A stretch of DNA of 64,000 nucleotides, taken from NCBI GenBank assembly GCA_907163375.1, contig CAJQUW010003469.1:248001-312000 (forward strand), read 5' to 3'. Both the position numbers and the translations under genes were made by a program. Positions within the stretch are counted from its first letter, which is position 1. Every line of letters starts with the position of its first letter. The DNA comes from Prostheceraeus crozeri (taxonomy: Eukaryota; Platyhelminthes; Polycladida; Euryleptidae). Shown here in pieces: positions 38,701-53,700 of this stretch. The notes beneath the pieces are model-generated. The model searched no databases, was not told where the DNA came from, and worked only from the letters and a program-made list of their open reading frames with translations.

Positions 38701-41700
38701 AAACATATTTCTTCTAAATTAAAAATCATTCCATGCAAGCAGCCAGAAAATTCCACAGACTTCTACATGTGCTTGAATTGTAGCATTCATTATAATAGCA
38801 ATCATGCCTAGATTTTTCAAGCATCCTTACAGCCTCCGTTGTACGACTCATTGATGCTCTCAAAAGCTAGGGTTATATGAATGCCCTGGATATTCTTCTG
38901 ATGAATGTTTTCAGAAAAACATCGCAACAATTGAAATAATTGCAATTTCCAGTGTGAAGATCTGCATAATGAACCAGCTGCCTGAACAAAAATAATGGAA
39001 CCATTTTAATTCAATATTTCACAGTTTTGTCTATTTTTCTGTTAACGTTCGCATTTTCAGGCCATTACGGAAATAGCTCCAAGTCCTGATGGATTTGCCA
39101 TTGCTACCGCTAGCCTAGATGGTAGTGTGTATTTCTATGAACTTCCTGAGCAACTTCAATCGAATTATGTGATGAAGTGAGTCTCTCATGTTGATATTGA
39201 ATTTAACTACCGTTTGCATCTCAATTGTAATATTATTTCAGTCGAATGTATCACTGGAAGCCGCATGATGGAAAGCCGGTCAACACACTTATATTTTTGG
39301 ATGATAGACGTCCAGGACACAAAACGTAAGTGTTGATTTCAGTTGCGAAATCCTTCATCATGTATTTTTTCATGTTTGTCAAAATGTCCTTTTTTACTGT
39401 TTAAGTAAGCATGGGCTGATAATATGATGTGAAATATTTCACATCATTCACTTGGGACTTCATAAACTTAAGTTTGTATAACACAATGCTCTCTAGGCAT
39501 GTTTCTCTAAGAAGATAGAATTATTCAAACTCAAATTTTCATCCATCGTGCACGAAATGCTGTGTATAATAGATTTTACAATCAGATAAACCTTGAATTC
39601 AATTCCTAACTAGATGAGATTTATATATATTTATGATAGTCAATTACTTTATGCACTATATAGTAATTTTAGAAAGGTAAGCTTCCCAGAACACGAGCAT
39701 TACACATGCACAGATTTAATGATGCACATGTCCAAGTACTCAAACCTGTTTTTTTGATGATTTTCTACATGTGTATCATAACATAATGCAGCAAATTCTA
39801 AGTTCGTGGAGGAAAGCACATTGAATATAACCTCGCAGCACAATCACCAGCAGAAGAGACTTATATTTTTTAAATGATGAAATCAAGCTCTAAATAACCT
39901 TTATGTCATCAACAACATTAATCCTCGGAATTACTACTAGCACTCCATGCTTTTTAATCGTTAGATTTCCACCCTTTCTTGTTGCTACTACGAAGCTTTC
40001 CTATGGTAGCCATACATTTATTGTCTTATATACATGCAGTAAATCACAAAATGATGACTTCTTTACCTCTAGATGAATCATGCACCTGATCACGTTATTC
40101 AGGTGCATGATGAAACAATTTAGGTGTGCGTGCTATACACCTCATGCGCACCTAAAATGCCAAGGCTGAAACCCTGTGCCATAGTGATCACATAACAGGA
40201 GATACAATTGATAGAATTACTGCACATAAAAAGTGTACTGGTAGGTGCAAATGATACCGCTTTGTATTTTAATGATCTCCAACATTTTCATGTCAGCAAT
40301 TTTTTATTATTTCTATATAGTTGTTAATCAGTTGTTTTCAAACATTTCGTGTCTGCGGGCCACATGAATGACGTGATCTGGATACACTGACCGCAAGTCA
40401 CTAAGTTGCTATAAAACTTCCATAAACTGATGTCGTCTCAAGATGATCCTCTGATTTAATGATTGAATCAGAATGGATCCTCATATTATTGAGTTGCTTA
40501 ATTACAACGTATGCTTTATATCATTATTCATGATGATTTAATGATTGAATCAGAATGGATCCTCATATTATTAAGTTGCTTAATTACAACATATGCTTTA
40601 TATCATTATTCATGATTTAATGATTGAATCAGAATGGATCCTCATATTATTGAGTTGCTTAATTACAACATACTCGTATGCTTTATATCATTATTCATGT
40701 TCGGGAAGCCGAAGAAACAACGGCTGCTATATCACGTTATGGCTTTGAATTAGACAGCAGCGTTTTTCTTATTACTTTCCTCGCGCATTGAATAATGAAT
40801 GCGAGGTAAAGAACCAACGTTAGTTGTATAAATTCTTAGTAATAATTGCTTTCATTGTCTTTATAAATTGAAAAGATTATATCAATATGTATTTCACCGA
40901 TCTGGTTATTTTGTGTCTAATCTGATTTTGAGCTATGTTTATTATCTGTTAACCGCTTCCTTCTTTTGTTTTTAAATTTTGTTTAATATTTACTTTTCGT
41001 CTATCTTTAGCACAATACTTTCATATCTTTCAGATGTAGATGGCATCGTTCCCACACATTGCTGGTTCAGGGTGTATTGAACTATTGATGGTTCAGTGTA
41101 CTCAAATGTACACGTAGGTTAGTAAGATACACGCATACTTATAATACACTTCTACACGTGGCCTGGGCTCAGTGCTTGATAACGATTTCCATTTGAGTCC
41201 ATCTGTTAACAGTGATCAAGAAATAGTTTCAAGAGTGAGTCTGAGGATTCGGACTCCTCAACCTAGACGATTGTTCACAAATTACAATGCATTCGTTTTA
41301 TACAACAACTATAAGCACGAACTTAAATTATATGAACAACCACATGGGCAAGTCAGTGTTTCGACAATTCCAGTTTATTTCGAGAATGTATGAGCTAATG
41401 CGTTTGTCTGAGATAGCAGCTTGTGAAAATTGCTATACTGAATGATTTTATCTAAAGGATGTTTACATAAAGTGATTGTATACAAGAGTTTGCATGTGAA
41501 ATTCACACATGGGTTTGATAAAATGAGGTGAGGTAAATCAGATGAGAGATAATGGATCTTATTAGGCTTAGCTGCAATGAATCTTGTATTTTGTATCTGT
41601 TTGATGATTTCTCGACGCATTTAAAAAATTCAAACACCTGAAAGCGTCATTGTAAGTTGACTTGAATCCGAAGTTAGGGGTTTACAGGAAATTTGACTTT

Positions 41701-44700
41701 GATTGCAATGAATTCATGACTCGAAAAATCTTGAATTTGGTCACACAGACGTGGACACCATGAATCGTGATAATGATAAGTTAGAATTTCATGGAATATG
41801 TAGCTTGATCATGCTTTGCGATTCTGCAGACGCTGGTTAGACATCAGCATCAATTTGAATGTGTGGAGAAAACTTGTAAAAAATAATGTACGTCATTATG
41901 ATAATGCACATTTCCACTCTCATTTTTAGTAGACAGGTTTGCCTGATATAAATAAAAGTACTTATTTTAGGAGGCCTTTCAACTCGTTTTATTCATCATC
42001 AATGCGGTCAATAAGCAGCCTTGTAGTTTGTCGATTGCCGCATGATACGCGGTAAACCAGTTAGAAATGTACAGCAAGTCTTCGACATTTTCAAAGTCCA
42101 TTACGTTTGTATTCCACCTCTACTTCAGTCAGGTGTTGACCTTTTGTAGTTATCATGTTGCATTATTTCGACATAGCTTCAAACTATCACATGCACCTGT
42201 GAGATAGTCAACAATATTCCTATTTCAATATTTTAGCAGAAGCATATTCCAATAAAGTTGACATTTCAATGACTTATACCAAATCCAGGTTTCTTAAAGC
42301 AATAAGTTGCCGTTGTAAATGAGCAAATGAGATTACATAAACTTGTGCTGTTGTGGTGTTATTTATATTTGATTTATTTATTTTTAATGTTTCAATCAAT
42401 CCAACACAAAAGTGAAATTTTTGAAATTAGTTGGACAGCAAAGCGTGTTTTCCCTTGGACATCGTGTTGGATGATCAACAGGAAATGTTTAAAAATGTTT
42501 TAAAGGTTTACAAAAGGAAATGTTTTAAAGGAGAGTAATCAAGAATCGAACTATTCAACATCATTGATAATCATGTAAAATATCGAAAATTTCCTTTCTT
42601 AAGATATGTACAATTTGAGACTGCGTATTTCAGAGCACACAATCCTATTTTCGAAACAAGCCAGGTGGATGATTCAGGACTCAAGCAACACACGCATTGC
42701 AGTTTTTTCATCAGAATAACGACTCTTAATGCCAAGTAGGGAAGTAGCATATATCATTAATATATGATGCATAAAATTCATTAATGCGTCATGACCGTAG
42801 CTGCATATAGTACTCATAGATTCGAAGCATTCAGCTTCAGTGTCAGTGTACTGAGGAAATTCGTTTAGAGAGATGATTTGTGTAAAATATCATGCCTTTT
42901 TTCAGAAATCTTTGGTGCAATGCTTTGACGGGAACAGACGATAGTCGTGAGTTGCGCATCTGGTCATGCGATCGTTGGGAGGTTATCCAAAGTGTGTGTA
43001 TTAAAGGCCCTCCTTCATCAGATCTGACCGATGAAAATGTGGACCCACCTGGAAAACTTTTCGTGCGCTCCGATCTTTCCGGTCGTCTCATTGTCTTGTC
43101 AGATGTCACTCGTTCCGTCCTCTATGTATTGGAATTGGAAGGTGCAGGAGGCAGTGATGCGCCGGTTCACTGCCGTGGGGTTCATGAATTCGTTTTGGCA
43201 AGCACCTGTTTAGACTTATCAGTAAACAACGTGAAAAGAATCGAAAACGGTAGGTATATTGCTCATCATTTGACCATTTTTTAGAAAACAAGCATGATAA
43301 AATTATTTAGTTTATCCAACTTTGAACCCTTAGATAACTTTTGGATAGTGACAATATATCCTGGTAATCATGGTCCTGCAGTGAAATATGTGTGATTCTA
43401 CTGACATCTGTCGTTCGTTTTTTTTATTCTTTCATTGACTACTTTTAAATTTGAAGGTTACACGTACATCATGCATCAGAAGCAAAGAATAAATGCGAGC
43501 TCAAAGCTTCACTCTCAACGTTTAGAATGTTTTAACTCAGAAATTAATGTTTGGAAGTAGCAATTCACTGTGCATCGATTTCATACGAAATCTACCTTCG
43601 TGCTATCAATTATTCTTATCATCAGTTCTCACTAATAGTCAAATCAGGACTCATGTTCGAAGAAAGCTTAGTTTCATCAGGATGAAACTTTATTACACAG
43701 ATTGATTATTTATCTGAAAATCGACAATTTTTGACTATTTCTTGCAAAATGGAGCATCTTGGTCAATTCAAATCACTTATAGACCAATGGCAAAGTACAA
43801 ATGAAGCTATTTTTAACATGCTCATTATTCATTCACGAATGCATCTGTGAAAGTAGTGCATGAATAATGGCAATATGGTTTAAACACTACTCATAATGAG
43901 AAAAGAAGCTTATCCGGCATTCTCAAGACTTATTCCTGAGGTACTTTTCTTTTCATCTGTAGCACTGCAGGTATGATCGAATTATTTTGTTCATGCTACT
44001 TTTAATGGCATTACAAGTAATATCACCCGTTTGATGCAATAAGTAGTGGATCCCAAGTCACAAAATTATCATCACAGCTTCTGAGGATAGATTGTCATGC
44101 CTCACAATATCTTAGGTGCATTCATTCATTTAGATGCAGTAGCTGTGGGTTTTCTCCACGATATAACTATGGTAGTAGCTGACAACATATAATTTGCATG
44201 TATTTTTAAAAATATCTGAGTTGTATTGAACGCCGTGAAGCCATCCCAATGTCTCAAAATTGTCCTCAGACGTTTTCATGAGATCAAAACATATCGTTTA
44301 TCAAAGTCATCTACAGGGGTCTCACTCGGCAAAAAATCAAAAAATAGCAAAAAATTTTAGAATGTGGCCAAAAAAAGTAAAGAATGGTAAAAAAATGGCA
44401 GATTTTTTACTAGTATCAGCAGTAATTATTTTCTTATTGATATCTCTGTGGTCTAATTCTTAAATGGTGTAGTGGAAATTTCTAGCAATCCAAAATTCAG
44501 CACGTAATTTTGCTGCATGCTTTCATTTCAGTCAATGATTACTTCAATATTATCGGATTCTGTCATCAAATCTCGATAAGGATTCATAACAAACTGCTAC
44601 TAGTTGCAGTTTTTTTTAGTTTTTTAGATTTTGGGATTGTTTGGATTTTGAAGGACATGAAGTTGTTTAAAATTTTATGTTGTTTTTTCAAATTTTAAAT

Positions 44701-47700
44701 TGTTACATTTGTTCGTTGATATTTTGTTGATTTTGCGTCTAATAATACAATTTTTGATATCACATGTGATCAGAGTATTTTGATGTAGAATGACTTAAAT
44801 AGCATTTATACTTAGAACAATTTAACTCGTCTCGCATTTGACTTCCGTAGCTAGGTCAATGCTAAAACGTTACTGGGAAAATAACTTGCAATTAAGGACT
44901 ACTTAACCTAGGACGAATGTTTTCAATGGACGATTGGTACTCGAAAAAATCGTATAAGTATCATATAAGGACTGCATCCTGAAAATAAAAAAATCGATTG
45001 TATCGTGGTGAATACTTCATGGTGCACTATTCGCTAAAGTCATTTAGTTTTCTCCATTTTAGAAGAAAAAGAAGGGGCAAAAAATTTTTTGGCACCCTAG
45101 CAAAAAAAGTGGCAAAAAATCCAAAATTTTGGAGTGAGACCCCTGCATCTACCATCAATTTCCGACTGCTACTTAAAACATCAATTCTTATCTAATTCCC
45201 TGTGGAATTCAAATTTTGATTTACTATGTATGGTGACAAGATGGCCGATTTCAAAACTGACGTCACCACTGGAACGAGCGGGCGCCAATGTTGTATTGTT
45301 ATTTTTGGAACGATCGAATCATGGGAACATAGCTCGGGAAAAGAAGGGTTGTTAAACTTTTTATTGAATGTTGTAGAGTGTAGATGCAAATTCAGAGAAA
45401 TGTTATAGAATTTTATAGCAGCACCTTGCAACCTTTGACTAGTGTTAATAGGAAGTGTATATTTCTCTATTGGTCACGAGAAGCAATCTTCATTAAAGAC
45501 TTAATATAGACGTCCGGCAACAGCACATGATTTTCTATTTTTGTCCTTATAAGTGAATAGTCATGCATGTCATATTCCGGTACCTATAATACATTGTACT
45601 AACTGAATTCATGAAACACGGAAACCAAATGATTCTTTCTTTGACTGAATACCATCCTGATCTATTAATTACAAGGGCAAAAGGAGACAGTCATTGTTCA
45701 AATATGATTAACAAATTTATCTTATCTTTCTTAGATTCGATGGACGGCTTCAGTAATGTATCGGTGGAGATCAATGCATCTGGAATCTATCCAAAGTAAG
45801 TCCCAGTTTTGAACTCTGGTCACTCCCAGGATGTCTTTAATGTGTTGACATAATACCTAACCTCATAAAGTTTAAAACTTTATAAAGTTTATAAAGTTTA
45901 AACTTAATAAAGTTATTCATTCTACTATTAATTTCTCATCAATCATTCTAACTGAATGAATATATAATGTGCGATTAAATTGCATTTCATTGTTTTCCTT
46001 CATTCAACGTTTAACAAGCATTTTTGTGGTGTAGTGTGGTATTTACTGTTTTGAATATCTTATCTGCAGACCTCCCACTCGTCCTGAAATTTCTAAAATT
46101 GTCCTGAAAGTCCTGAAGTATGTCGATTTTCTTACAATTTTTCCGTGCAGTTCAACTGAAGATATCATTTTTAGCGAAAACTGTCTGAAGTTATGCTTAG
46201 ACCGGTTGTCAGTTATCAGATGTGAAATGAATTTGCTGGTACACAGAACCAAATAAAATGTAGTTAGGTACATTTATTTTAGGAGTGCAGGGAGTTGAGC
46301 GCCCCTGGTTTGCCGATCTATTAAAGAAACATGAATTCAAACGATCAAGTTCATCTGAAATGGTTCCTATTATATAGCAAGAATTTCTGATAAAAACTTG
46401 AGTTTTGTTTTTATGTTCATTTAAGTTGGACCCAGTAGGTATAGAACTTGGTGGTTTGAGCTGTCTTGACAAAATTTGAGATGGGCCTAGTTTGATTTTT
46501 AACCAAATTCCGAGATAAAAAAATCATTGACAAAAAACTGATGATAATAATGACATATGATATTATTAGGCTAAGTGGAAATCGGAATTCGTCGCTTGGA
46601 TAAATCAACTAAGATACAACTACGAGTAAATTGAAAAGTTGATCACGGAAAACGAATTCTAGGACACTACTTAGTTTGACAGAATGACTTTTCGATTGAC
46701 CACTTTACTAGGAGGGGACCATAGAGATAATGATGCGTTAACTCTCGCATGGTAACGCAATACAGTCAACAACCTGTTGTCAAACGATGGGATGTCGCTG
46801 AGTGAGGAGTCTATAGTATCAGAAAGGATTGTCAAGGATGCTATTCGCTTATTTGGTTCCGTGACTTCTGTACCTATCACAAAGAAAATGATGCAATCAA
46901 TTAACAGAGCACGCTCAGAGTATACTCGTCATCTCGAAGATGAAAAAGAGAGAAGGCACTTTGAAGATGAAAAATCAAAAGAAGATGAATTAAAACTATG
47001 ATTAACTATGATTAGAGCAAATCAACAAGGATTCAGCCCATTTACTGGAATAGTTGAAGGAACAAGCATTATTGGAATCTCGTCACGAAAGTGAAATGGC
47101 TTATATAAAACAATTGACAAACGAATCAACATCTAAACTTGACTCTGCATTGAAGTCATCTAATCTGACGAACGCTCGAGTTGCACAAGTTACGTTATCC
47201 GCTGGTAATGATAGGCTGAGTGAAACATGTGTGCAATTACATAATATTCGTGAAACCAAAGAGCAACTCAAAGGGAAAATATTCAACATGAAAACGAGAG
47301 TGAAGACGCGCCGTGTTCTTCCAAATAAATTAAAACTTTGCTATAGTGCTGAAAAACATGAACTTAATATCATTAAAAAAGAATTTTGTTAAATTTCGAT
47401 TGTTTACCATTTGTTAATGATTGTTTATAATAAAAGTGGTAAAAGAGCAGCTGTTAGGGATGGTTGAGGCTGCTGCGAAAAAAGGGTCTTGAAATTGTCC
47501 TGAAATATGAAAAAGTAGCGTGGGAGGCCTGTATCTGCCATGATTATATGCCCATATTCTTGCGCACTGATCGTCATATTAGACATAACCCTAATTGCAT
47601 GAGGCAACGTAGGACAGTCCCCTATCTTTCCTCTTTCGCTATTTTCACGATCTTTCTTCGTGATGAACCAATAATCTGGACTCAAAAGTCACGTTACGCA

Positions 47701-50700
47701 ATTGAATTTTTTGATCCTGACACCCAGGCTTCTAGATATCATATTCTTTAGGATCTTTATCCCCTTGACGCGATTGTGCAATTGTTGAGAATCTGTCAAA
47801 AGTCAATAATTTTTTTGTACGCAAGTTTCAAAAAATGGATGTTTCATCAGCTTCTCTCCAATTTTATGTGAATGCTGTTGACATAGATACCTATCTGATG
47901 TACATACATATTCAGTAGATGTTGTCAGAAACATTATATAGATTGGATATAGCTTCCTAGAAGGATGATAATTTTCCGCAGATCCGCTGAATTCCGCAGT
48001 GCCCCATAAGTCTGCTTAGTGTGTTTTTTATTATTTTTTTTTCTATTTAGGGAATGAATTAGCGGGGGGGCAGATTATTAGGACTGAGACGCCCTAGTAT
48101 ACTGCACACAGTATATAGACTTCTTTATACCATCATTATCAGGACCCATTCTTGTGTTCATTCATCCTCCTGTATAAACAAGTTTAACTTGATGTCCGAT
48201 AATTTTCTGGTCGTTGGTACTTCTGATGAGCTTCTTCCATCGCTGTCGATTCTCCGTCTTATAGGCTGATTCTATTCTCGTCTATCTCCTCTGTTGTTCG
48301 CAAGTCACAGTCTATCAATCCGCTGTCCTTTAATCTGCACACATGGTCAAAGATTACCAACTTCCGTTTCCGAATAATGTCGAGGACATTTCCCTTTATG
48401 CGGATATTCCGATGTTATTTCCTCGTTACTAACCCTGTAATACCACTTGATGCTAAAGAGTAGCAAAAACGTTGTAGACTCATGTTGAGTTCATGTAATC
48501 GACTGTAAAATAACTTTTGCTGATTGAGGTAGATGGTATAGCAATTTCGCTGTAGAGCGGATGCACTCCGACCAATAAATTTTGTTGGAATCTCAACGCT
48601 TCAATTTTATTGACTTCGTCATGAAAGATGATGACCAATGTGCACTGAGAGGCGGGCGACACAAAACATGAACTTAGAGCTTGAAAAAAAATCCAGTGTG
48701 TAATTTAACTGATTCCGGCTTCGCCCTGTACAACTCGACCCGCAGGAAGACCATAGGGCTCGTATCCGCCCCGCTCGACAGGTTAGGGCACATTTTCGAA
48801 CATCAAAAATCCAAAACGACGGTTCAGTTGGTGGCCAATTATGTTCTAGGGCAACATAGCATCCAACCCAAGAGTAGGCTGTGCAAAACAAGTAGGTGGA
48901 GAATTGCAGAGTGACTGGTTGACATGGAATCTGCCGGATTATGTCAAGACGAACAACAATATTCCTGTTGCAAGTAAATGAAAAATAAGCGAATCTCTAT
49001 TTCGCCCATAATGGAATTGTTGCATGAGCTTGGACTACCCTGGGCTTGATAATGGAAAACTTGGAAGCTGGGGCTTGTGATCCATGGTTTATTTTAAAAT
49101 CTTTCAAGACCCGGGATTACAAACAATAAATACTGATTATCCTGAGCAAACATGTACCACGTACCGACTGCATCTACCAACTCTTGCTGCCTAGCAACCG
49201 ACGTCTTTAACTGGTTTCAGTGATGAGAATTCAACTTCGCCATCTTGTTATGTCGTCATACCTAAAGCATGTCGAACAAATGAAAGCAGATAAGATTAAT
49301 GAAACGGAGTCATATATTGGACAAAGGTCCCTAACATTCGTATAGATTGTATGTTTGTCACCATGAATATGATGCGGCCTGTGTACGGGGTCATGGAGTA
49401 CTGTGGCGACGCTGGCTGCCGAATGATCAATTTGATCTCGGTCAATCAGGTCCAGAGTTTTGCTTTTTGCCGGCACTGATAATGGGTTGTCATGTGCCTC
49501 AACTCAACAGAATCATATGATGATGCATCGCTGTCATCTGACGATCAACGGTGTGTACGTCAAATCAGACAAAAGGTGAACGTTCGATATTATCCAATCA
49601 TCACTTGCCATTCACGTTTATTTAAGCGAAATATCATATAACGACAAATTATTGAATCAGATTTGGAAGTCTGGGTGTGCAGAACAATTTCAATCAGAGC
49701 ATCGTCGATAATGGAACTGGTAAGTCGGTGAATATTATCTTGTAGCATTATCTATATAATCAATAGGTCTATCATGCTTAACTAATGTACTCCTTACCCT
49801 TAAGTTTTTAAGGCTTTTTGTATATTTTCCTCTTCGCATTTTAACGTTTTTAAGTTCTAAAATCCTAGAAGCAATAGAAACGTACATTTTCTGCTCGAAC
49901 TTTTCAATAAGTAATGTATGAACGATAAAACAGATAAGAGCTGACGATTGTTTGCTTCATTCACAATACACGAAGAGATTGTTAGAGAGGTGAGGTGGAC
50001 TATACATCAATCAAATCAACAATATGTTAGTACAAGCAAACATCCCAAGTCTATTTGGTATTAAAAGGAAATTCGGCTAAGAAGTAAAAATATCAGATGA
50101 AAAACGAAGTTTCAACGCAACTGCTCCCTCACTAGGGCTTGTACGACGCTGAGTGCTAGCAGTCACTTTTCGCTCGTTGAGATACGAAAGTAGGAGATCT
50201 TACTTTTAGTCTGGATGCCCTTCTATTCGAATTCTAGCGACGCTCTATTTCAAGACCTAAACATGGCAAAGCCAAGCACTTAATCCACTGTACCACGCAG
50301 ACCACTTCCTAATATAGTGGAGTTATCACAATTTCGGAATGCTACTGTTAATGGAAGGATTAAACAAAAGGGATTTTTCAGCATGCATGGACATCACAAC
50401 ATACAGTTCAAGTACCGTATTTCTTCGAATAATAGCCACTATTAAAAACTGTACATCTCGGCTGCGGCTACTATTCGAGGACGGCTACTATTAAAAAGTC
50501 CCATGGTCAGTAGCTTGACTGATGCGACGGGACGAAAATTTTGACTTGAAATTGATTTCCTTGTTCATCTGCTGATCACAGGGAAATTATGAGCGTGCAT
50601 AGAAGTTGATTTTAGCGCTCTTGGTATGGATAACTAGAAAGGAAATTCAGCGAAATCTGCGGCGTTGCACAAGCAGAACCTGTTCGGTGGGCAGAAACCA

Positions 50701-53700
50701 TAGAACTTAACACAATTTGAATAGGAGAATTAAATAACTACTGAACTGCTCAAGTATGTATTAAAGTCGATCAATGCTTGTAGGCCTACGGAAATTACCG
50801 GTATACCTAGTTTAGAATTCGAATTTAAGAAGGCATGAAACAGGCCTCATCTTATTTTTAACGTATGCATGTGGCTGGTATATTCATACACTGTAATGTA
50901 GGCCTTTATGTTATAACCGCTAGACCTAATTATGTAGAAATAGGTAAGATGCAGGCATCTATATTAAACTTTTGATATTTAGGAAATGGGTGTGTACGGC
51001 ATTGCTGAGTTCTCGAGAACCGTTGCCTCGAATGGTATTATTAGTCAGGGTGTATAACGACTGGAAAAGTCAAGGAAAAATAGTTTGACTGGAAAAGTCA
51101 GGGAAATTTGCATTTCGACCTGGAAATTTCCAGGTTTGATTGTAAGCGTGGAATAAAGCTGACTTTTTTCTTCTTGGTGGATTTTTGTCAATGAAATTGT
51201 CAGCTTTGAACCAGAATAATGAATCAGAACCAGTTTCCCACAAGGGGCAGATGGATGTCCATGTGCGTCTTTGGTTAGATGATCGAGTGATGACAAGATA
51301 TCTCACTTCTCAGTTTCTTGGACATGCCTCGTCATCCCAGCTGTTCAATGCCCTGAATGAGTCATTGAAACGCCTTGACACCTCAAAACTGTTGCAGATT
51401 GCCATGGATGGACCAAATGTTAATCAAGCGACACTTCGCTTGATGAAAGAGGGTCGAGAGCACGAAACTGATTTCCTTGAGATGGGAACTTGTTCTCTGC
51501 ACATTGTTGATGGAGCTTTACGCACTGGAGACAAAAGTATCAACATCATGAAGTTCTTGCGTAGCTGCTGGGAAGTTTTCAAAAATCTTCCGTCACGACG
51601 GGCAGATTACCTGCACTATTCGGTGACAAAAATTCCTAAAGTTCCGCCAAAATATTGTGCCACTCGTTGAATTGAAAATGTAGCCTACGCTGAAAAAGTT
51701 ATCGAGGAAATCCCAAATCTGGAGGCTTACGTCGAAAATGTCACGAAATTCAAGAAGGAACCTGATTCGAACTCGTGCATAACGATGAAGGAAATGTTGA
51801 AAGATCCTCTACTGAAGGCAAGATTGTGTATCTTTGTTGCAGTCGCCAAAGACTTGGAAATTTTTCTTGTCAGATTCCAAGCAGACAAGCCGATGGTACC
51901 GTTCTTGTTTGAAGCTTTTGAAATTATCATAGATACTCTCTTTAAGCGTTTCGTGAAGCCTAGTGTCATGAACACTCGATCCACAGTTCAGAAATTGAGT
52001 ATTCCGATGACTCAAGACAGCTTCAAGGACTTGAAGGACATTGACATTGGTTTTGCTGCGAAATCCGCGATTCGAGCGTGTGGCTCGCGCATCTCTGACA
52101 AGCAAATAATCGATTCCTTGAAAGCTTCCAGAGAATTTCTCAAGGGAATCTGTCTGAAGTTGCAGAAAAGGTGCCCGTTGAAGTGTCCTCTAGTGCAAGG
52201 TTCTGCATGTCTGGATCCATTGATCATGGCCTCGGAAAGTGCGCGGAAATTCGTTCTTTCGGATCATGCACTGAATGAGCTGGTTGCTAGCAAATGGATT
52301 TCGGGACTTGATGCTGATCAAGTGAAGCGTCAGTACGAAACAGTGACAACAAAAGAACAGAAAGTGACCCTTCTTCGATCGTTCAATGAAAGTGCTGATC
52401 GACTCGACACCTTCCTGTTGCAATGCCTGCATGATGATTCCAACGGTTCCTCGCAATTTCCGCATCTTTTGAATTTCATACGCATCATCTTGTGTCTGTC
52501 TCATGGCCAAGCCTCTGTTGAGCGAGGTTTTTCTGTTAACAAAGATACTATAGTAGAAAATCAGAAAGATTTGTCCCTCGTTTCCAAAAGGATCATCCAA
52601 GATCATACGAGAGCAATTTACGGTGGAGATGCGCGAAAGTTTGAGGTCACAAAGAGGATGATCCTGTCAGCTAGAAACGCGGCTGCTCTCTATCGAGAAG
52701 CGAGAAAGGAGGAAGCGAAAAATTCTGCATCGTGTTCGAAAGAAAGCCATGAACAAAAACGGAAGATGATAGAAATCAAAGAAAAAGAAACTTTTGCTTG
52801 AAATTGACCAAATCGATGAAGATATAAACGTATTGAAAAAGTAATCACTCCGACATGTCTTAGCGCAATTATTTTTGCTTATTTTGTTTTAATCAGGTTG
52901 CTTTACACACAGGGTCGATTTTTTGCCAACAATCAATCAACAAATCACACACACCTACACACACATAATGTGTCAATAATCACAGGATATCATTTTTTAA
53001 ATCCTCTTGAACATTGGACGATAATTGATAAACTTAAATGTTGAATACCGTACCTTAATCAATTTTTGTCACAGAGGCTAATATGAGAGTAACAAATCGA
53101 CCCTTGTGCAGTGTAATATCCGTTCTTGCATTTTTGTACTTCGTTAACAGGGTAGTCTTTTTTGCCATCTTGTTTTCTCCTTCCCAGAGCTGCATACCAA
53201 AAGGTCTGTAATTTTTACTAGTCAGTACTACTTTGTTATTCAGTTTAAATCATTTTTACGGGTTGTTTTTAATGACCGGTTTTGTATCACACAATCATGA
53301 TGATTGTTATCAATATGCGACCTATTGTATTAAACATTATTTTATTTTACGTTCTATCTTCTCATGTACCGTGCATAACTAGGAGAACTACATGGCTATT
53401 ATCTGTTTCCGTACTGATTTCTTTCCATCAATCGCACAGAAATGAATACGGTATATCTGGGCATCATAACATGGAAACTACCTTGAATTGAGACACTATC
53501 AAACCCAAAAGGCGACCTGGAATTTTTTTGAGTTGCCTGGAAAAGTCAGGGAAAATGAAAATCCGAAACCGTTATACACCCTGTTAGTGAATGGTATTCG
53601 AGGGCGGCTACTACTAAAATGCATGGTACCCAGAGTTCCGTTATTTCCGCTATTTTCCGATTTTTTCGAAAATTGTCCTTTATTTCTCGTTTTTTTTTAC

